Notes: a model not told the origin generated them from the letters alone. Counted from the stretch's first letter, positions 42,466 through 51,697 are shown. The stretch: DNA of 64,000 nt from Spirochaetales bacterium (GCA_016930085.1 JAFGHO010000107.1:1-64000), one strand, 5' to 3'. Translations and numbers: made by a program.

Positions 42466-45400
42466 GTGGCAAAACAGAGGACAGATACCGACAAAAAAAC
42501 AAGCCTTTTTGCTCGAATCGGCCGGATTTTCGGGGGATTTTTCAGGCAGCAGCAGGAGAGGCCCGTTGAATACGGAAATTATCCGTCGAAACGCGTCGAA
42601 GAGGATACCGAAGGGGCATCGTCGCTGCTTCGCCCCTCTCATGCAGGGACCTCGCCGGGCCTTTCCGCGGCGGACGTTGATCCTTTGAGTCAATCACTGA
42701 GGCGTCTTCTTGATACCGTGCACGCGGTGGAAGCAAAACGCATCATCGTCCGGTTCATCGGGCAAACGGAAGCGGATTCGCTTTCCGAAAAACAAAAAAC
42801 CGCTTTTTCGAATTATTATCGATCGTTTCTCGATGACCTGAAGCGCCGAAAACAAAGAATCAGCCTTACTATCGGGAATACCGGTCTTCCGCAGATAATG
42901 AATTTTATCGATGAACTCAAGCGAGATTCAGTTACCTCGAATGTCGTGAAACGGGCTATTGTCAGTGAGATTCTCAAGAAAACGGAAGGATTGGCGTCGG
43001 ATAACGGTCATGATAAAGGAGAGGTGATGCGGCAGTACTTCGGGTACCTCAAGCGGCTCGAATGGGAATTGAAAGGTGAAATAAGAATCATCACCTATAC
43101 GGTAAGGGCTCTCATGAAAATCGATGACCTTTCTGAGAGGAGTAAGCGGATCGAGGATCTGGGCCCGTATATCAAATCGAAAATCAAAGACAAACGGCTC
43201 GAGGCAACGGCTGATACGATATTCAGGCATCTGGGTTCCTTCTACCGGATCGTCCTGCAGGAAGAGAAGACATCCATGGATATCCAAAACGATGAAGAAG
43301 CCGGTTCGGACATCGTGTCGGATGAGGAATGGTCGGAAAAGCTGCCGGATTTCGGTCCCGAAGAAGATGAGTTCCTCAGAAAACTCGAGAAAAGCGATAA
43401 TCCGCAGGAGATCGCGGCCGAGATCGAAAAATATAGCGAGAACGAAAAAACCCTCCTTATCGAGTCCCTCGGATTCGATCCGAGATTCGACCCGTATTTC
43501 GAGGGGATCGTCGAATACCTGAATGAAAAGGATTGCGGGCACCTCATCGGGATCATAATGACAAAACTCAAAAAAGTCGAATATCAATACGGAAAACCGA
43601 CATGCGTCGAGTATATCGAGGATCTCGCCGGCCGGCTCGCGGGCTTAATCGGTGAGGATTCGATGATTACAAGACGTGTGCGGCAGATGACGATGCACCT
43701 CCGAAAGGTGAATAAAGAGTGGACGCTGAAACTCGACGAATTGAAAAGGCGGCTTCGGGGCAAGAGTGTCCTCACCCAGATCGCCGTGCTGGAAGAGATG
43801 GCGGAAGATCCCGCATACGCCGGTATTTTCGGAACGGTTCAGAATCTGGAACGGCTCACCGTTGAAGAGCATTTCGACGAGATATTTTCGGGACTGCCAC
43901 TCGAGACGCAAAAAATCGTCGCCGAAAACCTTCTCGATGATCTGGGAAGCTTGAAACAATACTACCCCAATCTCATCAGGAAACTCGAAAACAAACTTCA
44001 AAGCGCTATCGTTCTGTTGCAAAAACAATCGGAAGGAAAGCCCGGTACCGACGGCGATCTGATCCGGCGGATCGTCGATTTTAGCGAATCCGAAACGGGA
44101 AGATCAGCACGAGTGGAAGAGACGGAAAGCGCGCAGGATAATATACAATCGATCGCACGGGAAATTGCGCTTATTCCCACACTCGGTGAAAAAATCGAGA
44201 CGCTGCGGTTCTGGCTGAAAAACAAATATTTCAGCGACGAGCCCGATATCGAACGGTATATCGAAAATGTGCTCGAATCCCTCACTCGCGCAAAGGTGCG
44301 TGAAGGCGGGCTGCTGCGGACCGTTTTCGACCACCTTCTGTCATTACAATCGAACCGTGAAAAAATCGCATACCTGAATCAGCGTCTCGACGATCCCGAA
44401 TATAATCACCTCGTTTCGACGATACGGACATTGATCGGTAATATCGACGGCGGTGAAGAGCTCGTGCCGGGAGAAATTTCAGGTGAATGGATTGTCGAAT
44501 CGCTCGAAAATATCACCGATCTCCATATGAAACTCGACTGGCTGCGGATACGGCGTTATCTCGAGGCATACTCGGATTACACGTCGCTTATGCAGTATCA
44601 TATGGACCGGATCGAATCAGAGTTGAAAGAGGGGCTTGAAGAAAGACTCGAGAGTGATTTTTTCGATACTTGTGAAGCGTCCGCTTTGTCCTGGCATCAT
44701 GAGGTACACGAAAATATCATCACCCTCACCCGGGCGGTGCTGAAACTCCCCGGAAAGGTGATCAGGCGGCAATATATCAAAAAACAGGAAAAGCTGAAAC
44801 CGTTGCCGGACGAGGATCTCTTCCAGAAACAGAGAAAACTGCTTTACTACATACTCAATACCGAAAGCGATGACAAACCGGAATCGGGTCTCAAAGTACT
44901 GGCGGACAAGGTGTTACTGTCATATGCCCAAAAGCGTGAGTACCTTAGAATCCTCAAGCTCTCACGATACAAGGTGTCAGGAACCACGATCACCCTTCAG
45001 GATGAATTGGGGCTTACGAACGATCATATCGCCTATTGCGCCGTCTATATTCTTGGAAGCGATAAGCCGTCGCTCGAGGCACGAATTAATATCATCGACA
45101 ATGTGCTGCATAACTCGATCGTTCCAAAGGATGTTGTTGTAAGCCGTAAAGACGGGCGGGAGATCGGACAGCCGTATCTTTCCTTTTTTGACGTTACGCC
45201 TCAGATTATCCGCACGGTCCTCGAGGATTTCAAGGTATTTCTGAAAAAGCATATGAACCGGGTCGCGGGTGGGGCAATTCACGTGTCAGGTAAGGAGGCA
45301 ACCGGCGGCGGCACCACCCCTGAAGAGGTCCCGCCTTCCGGTGATGATGATTCCGCTACCGAACGCATCGCGGGGGACACCGGTGCCGGGGGAGAGCAGT

Positions 45401-47706
45401 TGCTGCCGACTGAGGGAATCGAGGGGGGGGGCGGCGAAGAAGAACGGGATATAGGGGAAAATATAGGGGACCGGGAAATGGATGAGAATACCGGTGAGGA
45501 GGAAGTTTCAGACAATGAAATAATTTTTGACAATGAAGAGGGAACCTGGGATGGAGAAGACGAATACGATGGTATAGCCACCGAAACGGACTCCGAAAAA
45601 AAAGAAAAAGCCCGGCGGCGGTATGCGTTTACGAAACACAATAAACGGGAAGAACAAAACAAGACGACGGAAGGAGACGGCGGGGAATCAGGAAAAGGTC
45701 GGAGTACCGATAAAGGTCGGAGTACCGATAAAGGTCGGAGTACCGATAAAGATCGGAGTACCGATAAAGATCGGAGTACCGATAAAGGTCGGAGTACCGA
45801 TAAAGATCGGAGTACCGATAAAGATCGGAGTACCGATAAAGATCGGAGTACCGTGGAAGGCCGGGAAATCAAACGAAGCGGAGAGGACGATGTTCGGCGT
45901 GCGAAGGATCAAGAAACGGAAAAGGTTGAAGAGGACCGGACCATCTCACGGAAGGATAAAGCGGCGATCGACATGGTCGTCAAAGAACGCCTCCTCGAGA
46001 CAGGAAAAAGAAAATCGGAGGAGATCGCGGAGGCGTTGCGCGCGAAAACCGCAACGACCGTCACCGAGAAGTCGAGTACGCTTGAAAACCGCATCATGAA
46101 GCTTTTTTCGGAACTTACCCGATGTTTTCCCGAAGCGGTTCCCCATCTCATCAACCATACAATGCTGCCTGTGTTTCTGGAAAAGAATATCACGGATGAG
46201 AGTGACATCCTTAATGCGATAAACCAGAATATTTTTATGCCGGTCCTCTACGAAGGGGCCGATATACCGGTCGATACCACCGTCGATTCTATCGAAGCAT
46301 TACTGGATAAACAGGGACTCTTGAAAGAAACAAGGAAAATGATCCGCGAGATTGTCGGGCGTATGAAAAAGGTCCGTGTCAAGGAGATCAATAACGAGGC
46401 GGTGAAAAAAGGAGAAGCGGCACCCGCTCCCGTGCCGGGAGGGGTATCCGGCGGCGGAATCGGTATCAGCGCAATTCTCAAATGTCTGCGGGCGATAGAA
46501 AATCCCGAAGAGATACTCCCGCATCTGCAGGAAAAGTATATCGATCATACGGAGGGCAATCCCGAATATTCCTCACTGACGAAAAATCTGCATGCGTTGA
46601 AAAATATACTTTCGACCGACAAACTGGTCAATTGGGAGATGGTGGCGGACCGTTTTGGAAAAGAAGCGGCAGGTATCATCGAACGGCTCAGGATGAGAAT
46701 TATCAACAAGAAGGAAGAGGAAGGACGGCAGGATGGGGATGCCAAAAAGGAGAAAACACCTCCCGGAAAACATGAAGAAATGCCGCCCATGAAAGAAAAC
46801 GGAGAACTTGTTCCCGAGGAGATCGAAAAAGCCCTTACCGGTATGGAGTATTTTTCGGATCCGCATCAGGTGATTCTCAAACAGGTGTCTGAGGATCAGG
46901 GTTTAAAAGATCGATTCGGGGGAGGGCGATCAAAGGAACGTCAGTATATTGTGTCCACGCTCTTCAATGCCGGAAAGATTTTTACCTATGATAATAAGCA
47001 TTACATCGGATTCGGAAAAATCAAATCATATATCGACGACAAAAATAATGTGGGCTATGATAAACGGAAGCTATCGCGGGAATTGTTCGTTTTTATCCGA
47101 AAGTTTCCCTCGGACAGTCTGAAGGCGAAATTTCTGGGCGTGCACGAAAACGAATTACAGGATTTTATCGCGATCCTCTCCGGATGGGCCAATGTCGGGA
47201 AGACCGAATCAAAAGGTACCGTGACGGCAGGCAGGCAAAAACCGCAGAAAGAGCGGCTTTTGAGGAGGGACGTTGACCGGAGGAAAGCGGAAAGGCGTAC
47301 AAGGATTTCTTCGGGACACACGGGGACCGACCGAAGGAAAAAAGAGCGGCGGGTTGCCGATAGAAAAAAGTCGGCCGGGGATACAGGCTCTGAGCGAAAC
47401 AAAGACATGCCGAAACTATCCAGACAGCGGGGGGAGGTAGTAAAAAACGCCAGGATTCTCATAACTGATAAACTTGTTTTTCTCATCAAACATTATGATA
47501 GGAGGGAACCGCTGAAAATGCTTTTTACCTCATACCTGGCCCATGAGGCACCCAAAAAAAACCTTCTCATGTTGATCGATAAAGACAGGCACAGGATCAT
47601 GTATGAAACGGTTCGGGACGATCCGGGGGTATTGATGCGTTTAGGTTTCGACCGGGACAAAATAATGAGACTCTACAACAAACGCCTTAAAAAATTGAAA
47701 AAATAG
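42466..47706 (+). CDS. Very large (1746 aa) helical protein with a GRSTDK tandem repeat, unknown function
   Basis: It starts with GTG (MAKQRTDTDKK...) and has no signal peptide or membrane helix, so it is cytoplasmic. Residues about 60-1000 form a long helical array. Related segments end in a (D/N)P-x-Y-x2-L/I-x4-L phrase: EDPAYAGIFGTVQNL, DDPEYNHLVSTIRTL and, later, GNPEYSSLTKNLHAL. That suggests a repeated fold of about 200 or more residues. A Gly/Glu/Asp-rich linker (about 935-1070) leads to nine tandem GRSTDK/DRSTDK units (45694-45855), then a second helical region. Near the end is a basic RR-rich segment (DVDRRKAERR, DRRKKERR) and a C-terminal helical domain. The family was not recognised. 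A TTGATT-18-TATAGT promoter may lie at 42421-42450. Confidence 0.6.
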   Translation: MAKQRTDTDKKTSLFARIGRIFGGFFRQQQERPVEYGNYPSKRVEEDTEGASSLLRPSHAGTSPGLSAADVDPLSQSLRRLLDTVHAVEAKRIIVRFIGQTEADSLSEKQKTAFSNYYRSFLDDLKRRKQRISLTIGNTGLPQIMNFIDELKRDSVTSNVVKRAIVSEILKKTEGLASDNGHDKGEVMRQYFGYLKRLEWELKGEIRIITYTVRALMKIDDLSERSKRIEDLGPYIKSKIKDKRLEATADTIFRHLGSFYRIVLQEEKTSMDIQNDEEAGSDIVSDEEWSEKLPDFGPEEDEFLRKLEKSDNPQEIAAEIEKYSENEKTLLIESLGFDPRFDPYFEGIVEYLNEKDCGHLIGIIMTKLKKVEYQYGKPTCVEYIEDLAGRLAGLIGEDSMITRRVRQMTMHLRKVNKEWTLKLDELKRRLRGKSVLTQIAVLEEMAEDPAYAGIFGTVQNLERLTVEEHFDEIFSGLPLETQKIVAENLLDDLGSLKQYYPNLIRKLENKLQSAIVLLQKQSEGKPGTDGDLIRRIVDFSESETGRSARVEETESAQDNIQSIAREIALIPTLGEKIETLRFWLKNKYFSDEPDIERYIENVLESLTRAKVREGGLLRTVFDHLLSLQSNREKIAYLNQRLDDPEYNHLVSTIRTLIGNIDGGEELVPGEISGEWIVESLENITDLHMKLDWLRIRRYLEAYSDYTSLMQYHMDRIESELKEGLEERLESDFFDTCEASALSWHHEVHENIITLTRAVLKLPGKVIRRQYIKKQEKLKPLPDEDLFQKQRKLLYYILNTESDDKPESGLKVLADKVLLSYAQKREYLRILKLSRYKVSGTTITLQDELGLTNDHIAYCAVYILGSDKPSLEARINIIDNVLHNSIVPKDVVVSRKDGREIGQPYLSFFDVTPQIIRTVLEDFKVFLKKHMNRVAGGAIHVSGKEATGGGTTPEEVPPSGDDDSATERIAGDTGAGGEQLLPTEGIEGGGGEEERDIGENIGDREMDENTGEEEVSDNEIIFDNEEGTWDGEDEYDGIATETDSEKKEKARRRYAFTKHNKREEQNKTTEGDGGESGKGRSTDKGRSTDKGRSTDKDRSTDKDRSTDKGRSTDKDRSTDKDRSTDKDRSTVEGREIKRSGEDDVRRAKDQETEKVEEDRTISRKDKAAIDMVVKERLLETGKRKSEEIAEALRAKTATTVTEKSSTLENRIMKLFSELTRCFPEAVPHLINHTMLPVFLEKNITDESDILNAINQNIFMPVLYEGADIPVDTTVDSIEALLDKQGLLKETRKMIREIVGRMKKVRVKEINNEAVKKGEAAPAPVPGGVSGGGIGISAILKCLRAIENPEEILPHLQEKYIDHTEGNPEYSSLTKNLHALKNILSTDKLVNWEMVADRFGKEAAGIIERLRMRIINKKEEEGRQDGDAKKEKTPPGKHEEMPPMKENGELVPEEIEKALTGMEYFSDPHQVILKQVSEDQGLKDRFGGGRSKERQYIVSTLFNAGKIFTYDNKHYIGFGKIKSYIDDKNNVGYDKRKLSRELFVFIRKFPSDSLKAKFLGVHENELQDFIAILSGWANVGKTESKGTVTAGRQKPQKERLLRRDVDRRKAERRTRISSGHTGTDRRKKERRVADRKKSAGDTGSERNKDMPKLSRQRGEVVKNARILITDKLVFLIKHYDRREPLKMLFTSYLAHEAPKKNLLMLIDKDRHRIMYETVRDDPGVLMRLGFDRDKIMRLYNKRLKKLKK
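45694..45855 (+). repeat. Nine tandem 18-bp in-frame repeats
   Basis: Units of aaa-g(g/a)t-cgg-agt-acc-gat, each encoding Lys-Gly/Asp-Arg-Ser-Thr-Asp. There are nine copies, the last ending in Val. Almost identical DNA between copies suggests recent expansion by slippage, so copy number may vary between strains. Confidence 0.95.
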
Positions 47707-47739
47707 GCATTTTGGGGCATGAAACACGGCGGGAAAACC

Positions 47740-48228
47740 TTACCGTGATCGGGCTTTTTCTGCGATACCGCCGGCCCATTCGACCGCCCGTTCCTCTTCC
47801 CCCTTTCCGAGAGGACCTTCAGACCCTTCCACGATAAAACCTTCCGGATCGGCGAGGGGTGTACCGCCCTTTTTTACGAGTTTTTGCAATATCGGATCGG
47901 CGGCATATCCGAAAAGGTTCATGAGGAACCTGAGGGCGGATGACGAGGTTGCGGCTGCCTCTATTCTCGTATCGAATGCCGCCACCCCCTTTCCGTCCAG
48001 CTTCTTTTTTGGAATGCTTTTGAGAAAGGTTATTATATTTTTTGTAGGCCGGAACGCGCGGGTAGGTGAGCCCACAATCAGTACATCGACATCCTCGAGT
48101 TGACCATACACGACGCCGGTCGCCCTGCGGGCTTCAAAAACAGTATCCGGAACAGAAGCGCCGCGCATGCCAAGCGCAATTTTCTCCGTATTGCCGAATA
48201 CCGAATCATAAACGACCATGACTTTCAT
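47740..48228 (-). CDS. Flavodoxin-family protein
   Basis: A 162-residue protein. The N-terminal MKVMVVYDSVFGNTEKIA is the phosphate-binding loop of flavodoxins (S-x-F-G-N-T). The GSPTRAFRPTKNIITFL segment and the DTRIEAAATSS turn fit the FMN-binding loops. It probably carries electrons with FMN in the cytoplasm or acts as a small flavin reductase. The length is right for a short-chain flavodoxin. It converges with the large helical protein gene, the two stops being only 33 bases apart. Confidence 0.85.
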   Translation of the reverse strand: MKVMVVYDSVFGNTEKIALGMRGASVPDTVFEARRATGVVYGQLEDVDVLIVGSPTRAFRPTKNIITFLKSIPKKKLDGKGVAAFDTRIEAAATSSSALRFLMNLFGYAADPILQKLVKKGGTPLADPEGFIVEGSEGPLGKGEEERAVEWAGGIAEKARSR

Positions 48229-48332
48229 GGTAGAATCCCTCCTTTTTTAAAATAATCCGATAATGTTCCGGACAAAAACGGCATTATCGGTATGAAACCG
48301 CTTATAACGGCGCGGTTCATTACCGTTAGGAT

Positions 48333-48353
48333 ACCACCTCCTTTGGAGGTGGT
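48333..48353. repeat. Perfect 9-bp inverted repeat, TTT loop
   Basis: ACCACCTCC-TTT-GGAGGTGGT in the 209-base gap between the flavodoxin gene and the upstream unknown gene. There is no T run; a short open frame across it is not convincing. Confidence 0.55.
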
Positions 48354-48437
48354 CCATAGGGTCGCCTGCTTTATTTCGATAAAGGCTATGGCCATAATAT
48401 TTCCGTACATCGACGTCACAAGGAAATATCCGGCGGG

Positions 48438-49673
48438 TTATTCGAGTAAGGTAAATCGTTCGCCGTCAGAGGTGATTATTTTCAGTACCGTACGGCGGGC
48501 CGCGACAACACCCCTCCTGCGGACAAGCCCGAGCAGCCTTTTAAAAAGATCTTTCCGCTCAAGCAGCTTCAGGAAGGGATAACGGTTCTTCAGCAGACTG
48601 AACCCCATGGCGGTATCGAGTTTCATGGAAGGAGTCCGCGAGCTTCCCCTCCTTCCGCTTTCGAGGCTTTTCAGAAAAAAATAATGGCGGTCGAGTTCCG
48701 GACAGACCCCTTTCCCGGCGAGCCGGCGGGTAATTTCGGCTTTCACCATTTCCTGCATTCTCGACAGATTGGTACCAGACGGATAGATGACCGGAATATG
48801 CAAGGTAACAAGGAGTTCTCCGTTCTCCGTATACCCGCTAATTGCATCAGTATAATAGTTTTTTTCCGGAAATACAGGCGAGGATCGGGGCAAAAACCGG
48901 AGTCGTTTGAGTTCGTTTATCTGATGTTCGGTTTCCGAGATACGTTGCTGCAGTCGTTTACTCCCCGGCGATTCGCAGAGTTCCTTTTTCAATTGAGGAA
49001 GAAGTTCGTTTTCAAGATAATGGACTGCCTGTGACAGGGGCATTCTCATTCGGTTCGACCGTCTGAGGTATTCCTCTCCTTCATCGATACCGTACGGCGG
49101 GCCTTTCTGATTGCCGGGGGCAAGGACGGGGAGGAAGGTTTCAATGATTTTTCTGAGAAATCCGGGAAGCTTTTCCGGGTCGAGGACGGGTTCATACGTT
49201 TCATCCGGTCCGTCGTATTTTTTTATTGCATCGACAATGGCCGCGGCAAATATTTTGGCCGATTTATTTTCCTTGATAGTACTCTGAAAGAAATACCCCC
49301 CGCCTTCAAGGAGAAATTCGTGAAGAAGTTCCTTTGCCTTTTCATATCCCGGAGCGTTGTTCACAATGTGCTTTTGATCCTCGGAGATGCCGGAATCGAG
49401 CAGGCTTTCGAGCATCTGAACGGCTTTTTGTGATTTTGTCTGTGCGAGTTCCTGAATATTTTCTGTCTCTGAGGGGCGGATGTTCGTTTTCAGGGCGGTA
49501 ATACAGTGCAGGGCGATCGTGAGTTTTATAATAATGAGTTCGAAAAGATCATCGAGGTCCTTAAGCCCGGAATATTCAAAATCAAGACGGCCGATCCGCT
49601 CCTCGAGTAAACGTTCCTTTATGAGGTAGTTTTCGAGGTTAATGTCGAATTGATCGATGATACCCTTTTTCAT
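48438..49673 (-). CDS. Unknown helical protein, 411 aa
   Basis: A 411-residue cytoplasmic protein, helical and charged, with no signal or membrane segment. The N-terminal third is a long coiled-coil-like region (YLIKERLLEERIGRLDFEYSGLKDLDDLFELIIIKL and onward). A central block (PLDPEKLPGFLRKIIETFLPVL) and a beta-rich part (YYTDAISGYTENGELLVTLHIPVIYPSGTNLSRM) follow. The C-terminal part is basic with a RR-rich stretch (LVRRRGVVAARRTVLKII). I do not recognise the family. It shares helical, basic-tailed character with the large protein encoded nearby, but no clear homology is visible. Confidence 0.5.
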   Translation of the reverse strand: MKKGIIDQFDINLENYLIKERLLEERIGRLDFEYSGLKDLDDLFELIIIKLTIALHCITALKTNIRPSETENIQELAQTKSQKAVQMLESLLDSGISEDQKHIVNNAPGYEKAKELLHEFLLEGGGYFFQSTIKENKSAKIFAAAIVDAIKKYDGPDETYEPVLDPEKLPGFLRKIIETFLPVLAPGNQKGPPYGIDEGEEYLRRSNRMRMPLSQAVHYLENELLPQLKKELCESPGSKRLQQRISETEHQINELKRLRFLPRSSPVFPEKNYYTDAISGYTENGELLVTLHIPVIYPSGTNLSRMQEMVKAEITRRLAGKGVCPELDRHYFFLKSLESGRRGSSRTPSMKLDTAMGFSLLKNRYPFLKLLERKDLFKRLLGLVRRRGVVAARRTVLKIITSDGERFTLLE

Positions 49674-49735
49674 TTTGTTTTTTATATAAGGCCGCGGGCC
49701 GTTTGTGTGCCCATGAATGCCACCCTGCCACTATA

Positions 49736-49770
49736 AAGGGAGGGACGTACATTCCCGTACCCCCTCCCTT
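49736..49770. repeat. GC-rich hairpin upstream of the 411-residue protein gene
   Basis: AAGGGAGGG (49736-49744) pairs with CCCTCCCTT (49762-49770), with GTAC pairs extending the stem and one bulge. It is followed by no T run. Confidence 0.5.
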
Positions 49771-49816
49771 CCCTGACATTATATTGAAATAAAGAAAAAA
49801 AACAGCGGATGATCAT

Positions 49817-49848
49817 AAAAAAAAAGAGGACCTCCTTGGACCTCTTTT
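49817..49848 (-). terminator. Intrinsic terminator after tRNA-fMet
   Basis: On the minus strand, AAAAGAGG and CCTCTTTT arms with an extended T run immediately downstream of the tRNA. Confidence 0.8.
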
Positions 49849-49852
49849 CGTT

Positions 49853-49925
49853 TAGCAGGGGCAGGACTCGAACCTGCGACCTCCGGGTTATGAGCCCGAC
49901 GAGCTGCCATCTGCTCTACCCTGCG
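49853..49925 (-). tRNA. Initiator tRNA-fMet (CAT)
   Basis: A cloverleaf with anticodon CAT in the loop CTCATAA. Two initiator hallmarks are present: three G-C pairs at the base of the anticodon stem (GGG/CCC) and an unpaired first base (C1 opposite U72). The T stem GCAGG/CCTGC is perfect. The CCA end is not encoded. Confidence 0.95.
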
Positions 49926-49936
49926 GCGTATATCAA

Positions 49937-49965
49937 TGTATAAACAATCGATAAAAAAATGTCAA
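49937..49965 (-). promoter_or_regulatory. Sigma-70 promoter of tRNA-fMet
   Basis: On the minus strand, TTGACA (49965-49960), a 17-base spacer and TATACA (49942-49937). This puts the transcription start a few bases before the tRNA. Confidence 0.8.
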
Positions 49966-50216
49966 GGCATACTTCCATATTTAATTGAATAATTATCGTT
50001 TTGCTGCCATTGTGATAACCGGGAATGACGGTGTGATTCACCGAATTGAACATACTCCTGAAAAGCCTGGAAATATCCTTTGGACCCATGCATGGTTCTG
50101 TGATACTGTCCGTGAAATTTATATACTTCCGGTGAATCCGTGGATAACCGTGGTGTAGGGAACGTCGTTCATCTATTGAAATATGAGGGGAATCGGTTTA
50201 AATTCGTAAGAAAGTC
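49966..50216. other. Divergent region between tRNA genes
   Basis: The 49966-50216 stretch has no gene that I can support. It separates the divergent promoters of tRNA-fMet and tRNA-Thr. Confidence 0.5.
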
Positions 50217-50246
50217 TTGACAGATTTCTCTAAAAAAATGTACATT
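50217..50246 (+). promoter_or_regulatory. Sigma-70 promoter of tRNA-Thr
   Basis: TTGACA (50217-50222), an 18-base spacer and TACATT (50241-50246). The predicted start is about 7 bases before the tRNA. Confidence 0.75.
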
Positions 50247-50259
50247 AGGTGCTTAAAAG

Positions 50260-50332
50260 GCCCTTGTAGCTCAGCCGGTAGAGCACCTCCATGGTAAGGA
50301 GGGGGTCACCAGTTCGAATCTGGTCGAGGGCT
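50260..50332 (+). tRNA. tRNA-Thr (GGT)
   Basis: The acceptor stem GCCCTTG pairs with CGAGGGC. The anticodon loop ATGGTAA carries GGT, and the T loop is TTCGAAT. The CCA end is not encoded. Confidence 0.95.
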
Positions 50333-50353
50333 TACTTTTTTATTTTTTCTCTA

Positions 50354-50383
50354 TTGACACGATGGTGGAAATTTGTGTATAGT
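50354..50383 (+). promoter_or_regulatory. Sigma-70 promoter upstream of rpmG
   Basis: TTGACA (50354-50359), an 18-base spacer and TATAGT (50378-50383), between tRNA-Thr and rpmG. It is a second promoter for the superoperon. Confidence 0.75.
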
Positions 50384-50418
50384 AGTTTTCCACCAGGTTA
50401 TAGAAGGAGTAGTATGTA

Positions 50419-50595
50419 ATGGCAAAAGGTAAGGCAAAAACAGTCGAGCTTATTGCGCTGCGGTGTTCCGAGTGCAAGAGACGTAATTATACAACATCCA
50501 AGAATAAACGCAATATGCAGGGGAAACTTGAATTAAAAAAGTATTGCAAATTCGATAAAAAACATACACTCCACAAAGAAGCAAAGATCAAGTGA
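50419..50595 (+). CDS. rpmG: Large ribosomal subunit protein bL33
   Basis: A 58-residue ribosomal protein. The [24 protein letters not shown] core and the [11 protein letters not shown] end are diagnostic of bL33. The first zinc pair (CSEC) is intact, but the second motif reads YCKFD, so one of the four zinc cysteines is Asp. The start has a GAAGGAG site. It sits between tRNA-Thr and tRNA-Trp, the order seen in other spirochaetes. Confidence 0.95.
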   Translation: MAKGKAKTVELIALRCSECKRRNYTTSKNKRNMQGKLELKKYCKFDKKHTLHKEAKIK

Positions 50596-50605
50596 TCGGT
50601 ACTAT

Positions 50606-50680
50606 AGGCCAGTAGCTCCAATTGGCTAGAGCGCCGGTCTCCAAAACCGGATGTTGCAGGTTCGAGTCCTGCCTGGCCTG
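50606..50680 (+). tRNA. tRNA-Trp (CCA)
   Basis: The acceptor stem AGGCCAG pairs with CTGGCCT. The anticodon loop CTCCAAA carries CCA, and the T stem TGCAGG/CCTGC is perfect. It lies between rpmG and secE and must be cut out of the shared transcript. Confidence 0.95.
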
Positions 50681-50703
50681 ATACATAATTTCAGGAGAAA
50701 AAA

Positions 50704-50883
50704 GTGAAAAAAATAATTAGTTATATTAAGGAAAGTTATGCTGAATTAAAGAAAGTCATATGGCCGAGCAGGGAAGAGGTATTTTCATCGACCAAGGTTG
50801 TTATCATTTCGACGATTTTTATAGCTGCCGCGCTTGGTTTCATCGATATCTTGCTTTTTAGATTATTGAATCTTGTTTTTTAA
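50704..50883 (+). CDS. secE: Preprotein translocase subunit SecE
   Basis: A 59-residue single-membrane-span subunit of the SecYEG channel. It starts with GTG at 50704 after an AGGAG site. The conserved cytosolic amphipathic helix reads ESYAELKKVIWPSREEVFSSTKVV, the universal SecE signature. One hydrophobic helix follows (VIISTIFIAAALGFIDILLFRLL). It is placed directly before nusG, as in most bacteria. Confidence 0.93.
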   Translation: MKKIISYIKESYAELKKVIWPSREEVFSSTKVVIISTIFIAAALGFIDILLFRLLNLVF

Positions 50884-50898
50884 CAGTTGCGGAGGAAA

Positions 50899-51453
50899 AT
50901 GGCTAAAGGGTGGTTTGTAGTCCATGTATATTCTGGACAGGAAAATAAAGTAGAAAAACAGATCAGGAAACTGATTGATAACGGCGAATTATCAGATTAT
51001 ATATTCGATGTCAAGGTCCCTTCCGAGGATATTATCGAAGTGAAGGACGGCAAGAAGCGTATGACATCGAAGAAGTTTCTTCCCGGTTACGTATTGGTGG
51101 AACTGGATCTGCCGGAGGCGGGGTGGAAAGAAGTGTGTGCCCAGGTAAGAAAAATTCCCGGAGTCACCGGATTTGTCGGATCCAACAGGAATCAAAAGCC
51201 GAAACCAATCGAACAGGATGAAGCAAAAGTGATTTTACAGAAGATTGGAGAGATCAAGTCGGAGAAAATACTGAAGCCAAAGATGGAGTTCAATGTGGGT
51301 GAGGTCGTGCGTATCATCGACGGCCCGTTCAACAGTTTCACGGGAAATATTGAAGAGATAAATTATGAAAAAAACAAGTTGAGAGTGATGGTCGGTATTT
51401 TCGGCAGGGCGACACCGGTTGAACTTGAGTTCTTGCAGGTGGAAAAGATTTAG
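50899..51453 (+). CDS. nusG: Transcription termination/antitermination protein NusG
   Basis: A 184-residue elongation factor that binds RNA polymerase, Rho and the ribosome. The NGN domain starts WFVVHVYSGQENKVEKQIRKL and includes FLPGYVLVELDL. The KOW domain reads VGEVVRIIDGPFNSFTGNIEEI. The start is set at 50899 by the GGAGG site at 50891-50895; an in-frame TTG at 50887 would include that site. It follows secE by 15 bases. Confidence 0.96.
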   Translation: MAKGWFVVHVYSGQENKVEKQIRKLIDNGELSDYIFDVKVPSEDIIEVKDGKKRMTSKKFLPGYVLVELDLPEAGWKEVCAQVRKIPGVTGFVGSNRNQKPKPIEQDEAKVILQKIGEIKSEKILKPKMEFNVGEVVRIIDGPFNSFTGNIEEINYEKNKLRVMVGIFGRATPVELEFLQVEKI

Positions 51454-51697
51454 TGCGGTAATACTGTTCTTTTTTCCGGATATATCGTGAACGTGAAGCT
51501 TGAAAATCAGGCAGAACGACGGAAACATGGTGAAGAAAGCGGTGATCCCGACGGGAAACACCGTCCGGAGCGGGATATTCCGGGACATCATAGCGGAAAG
51601 TATGTGAGTAAGGCACGAAAAGCCCTTGAAGAGGAAACGAAGCAAACATTATATACTTTAGACGTTTTTATGCGGAATAAAGAGATGGAGAAGATAT

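Noticed and set aside
45694-45855. Regular 18-bp repeat resembling a repeat array
   Set aside because: Units are head-to-tail without spacers and stay in frame within a large coding region, so this is a protein tandem repeat and not CRISPR.
48225-48419. 64-codon minus-strand frame upstream of the flavodoxin
   Set aside because: Contains a perfect hairpin, has no recognisable domain and no good ribosome site.
49736-49770. GC-rich hairpin considered as a terminator
   Set aside because: No T run follows on either strand; the true terminator of tRNA-fMet lies at 49817-49848.
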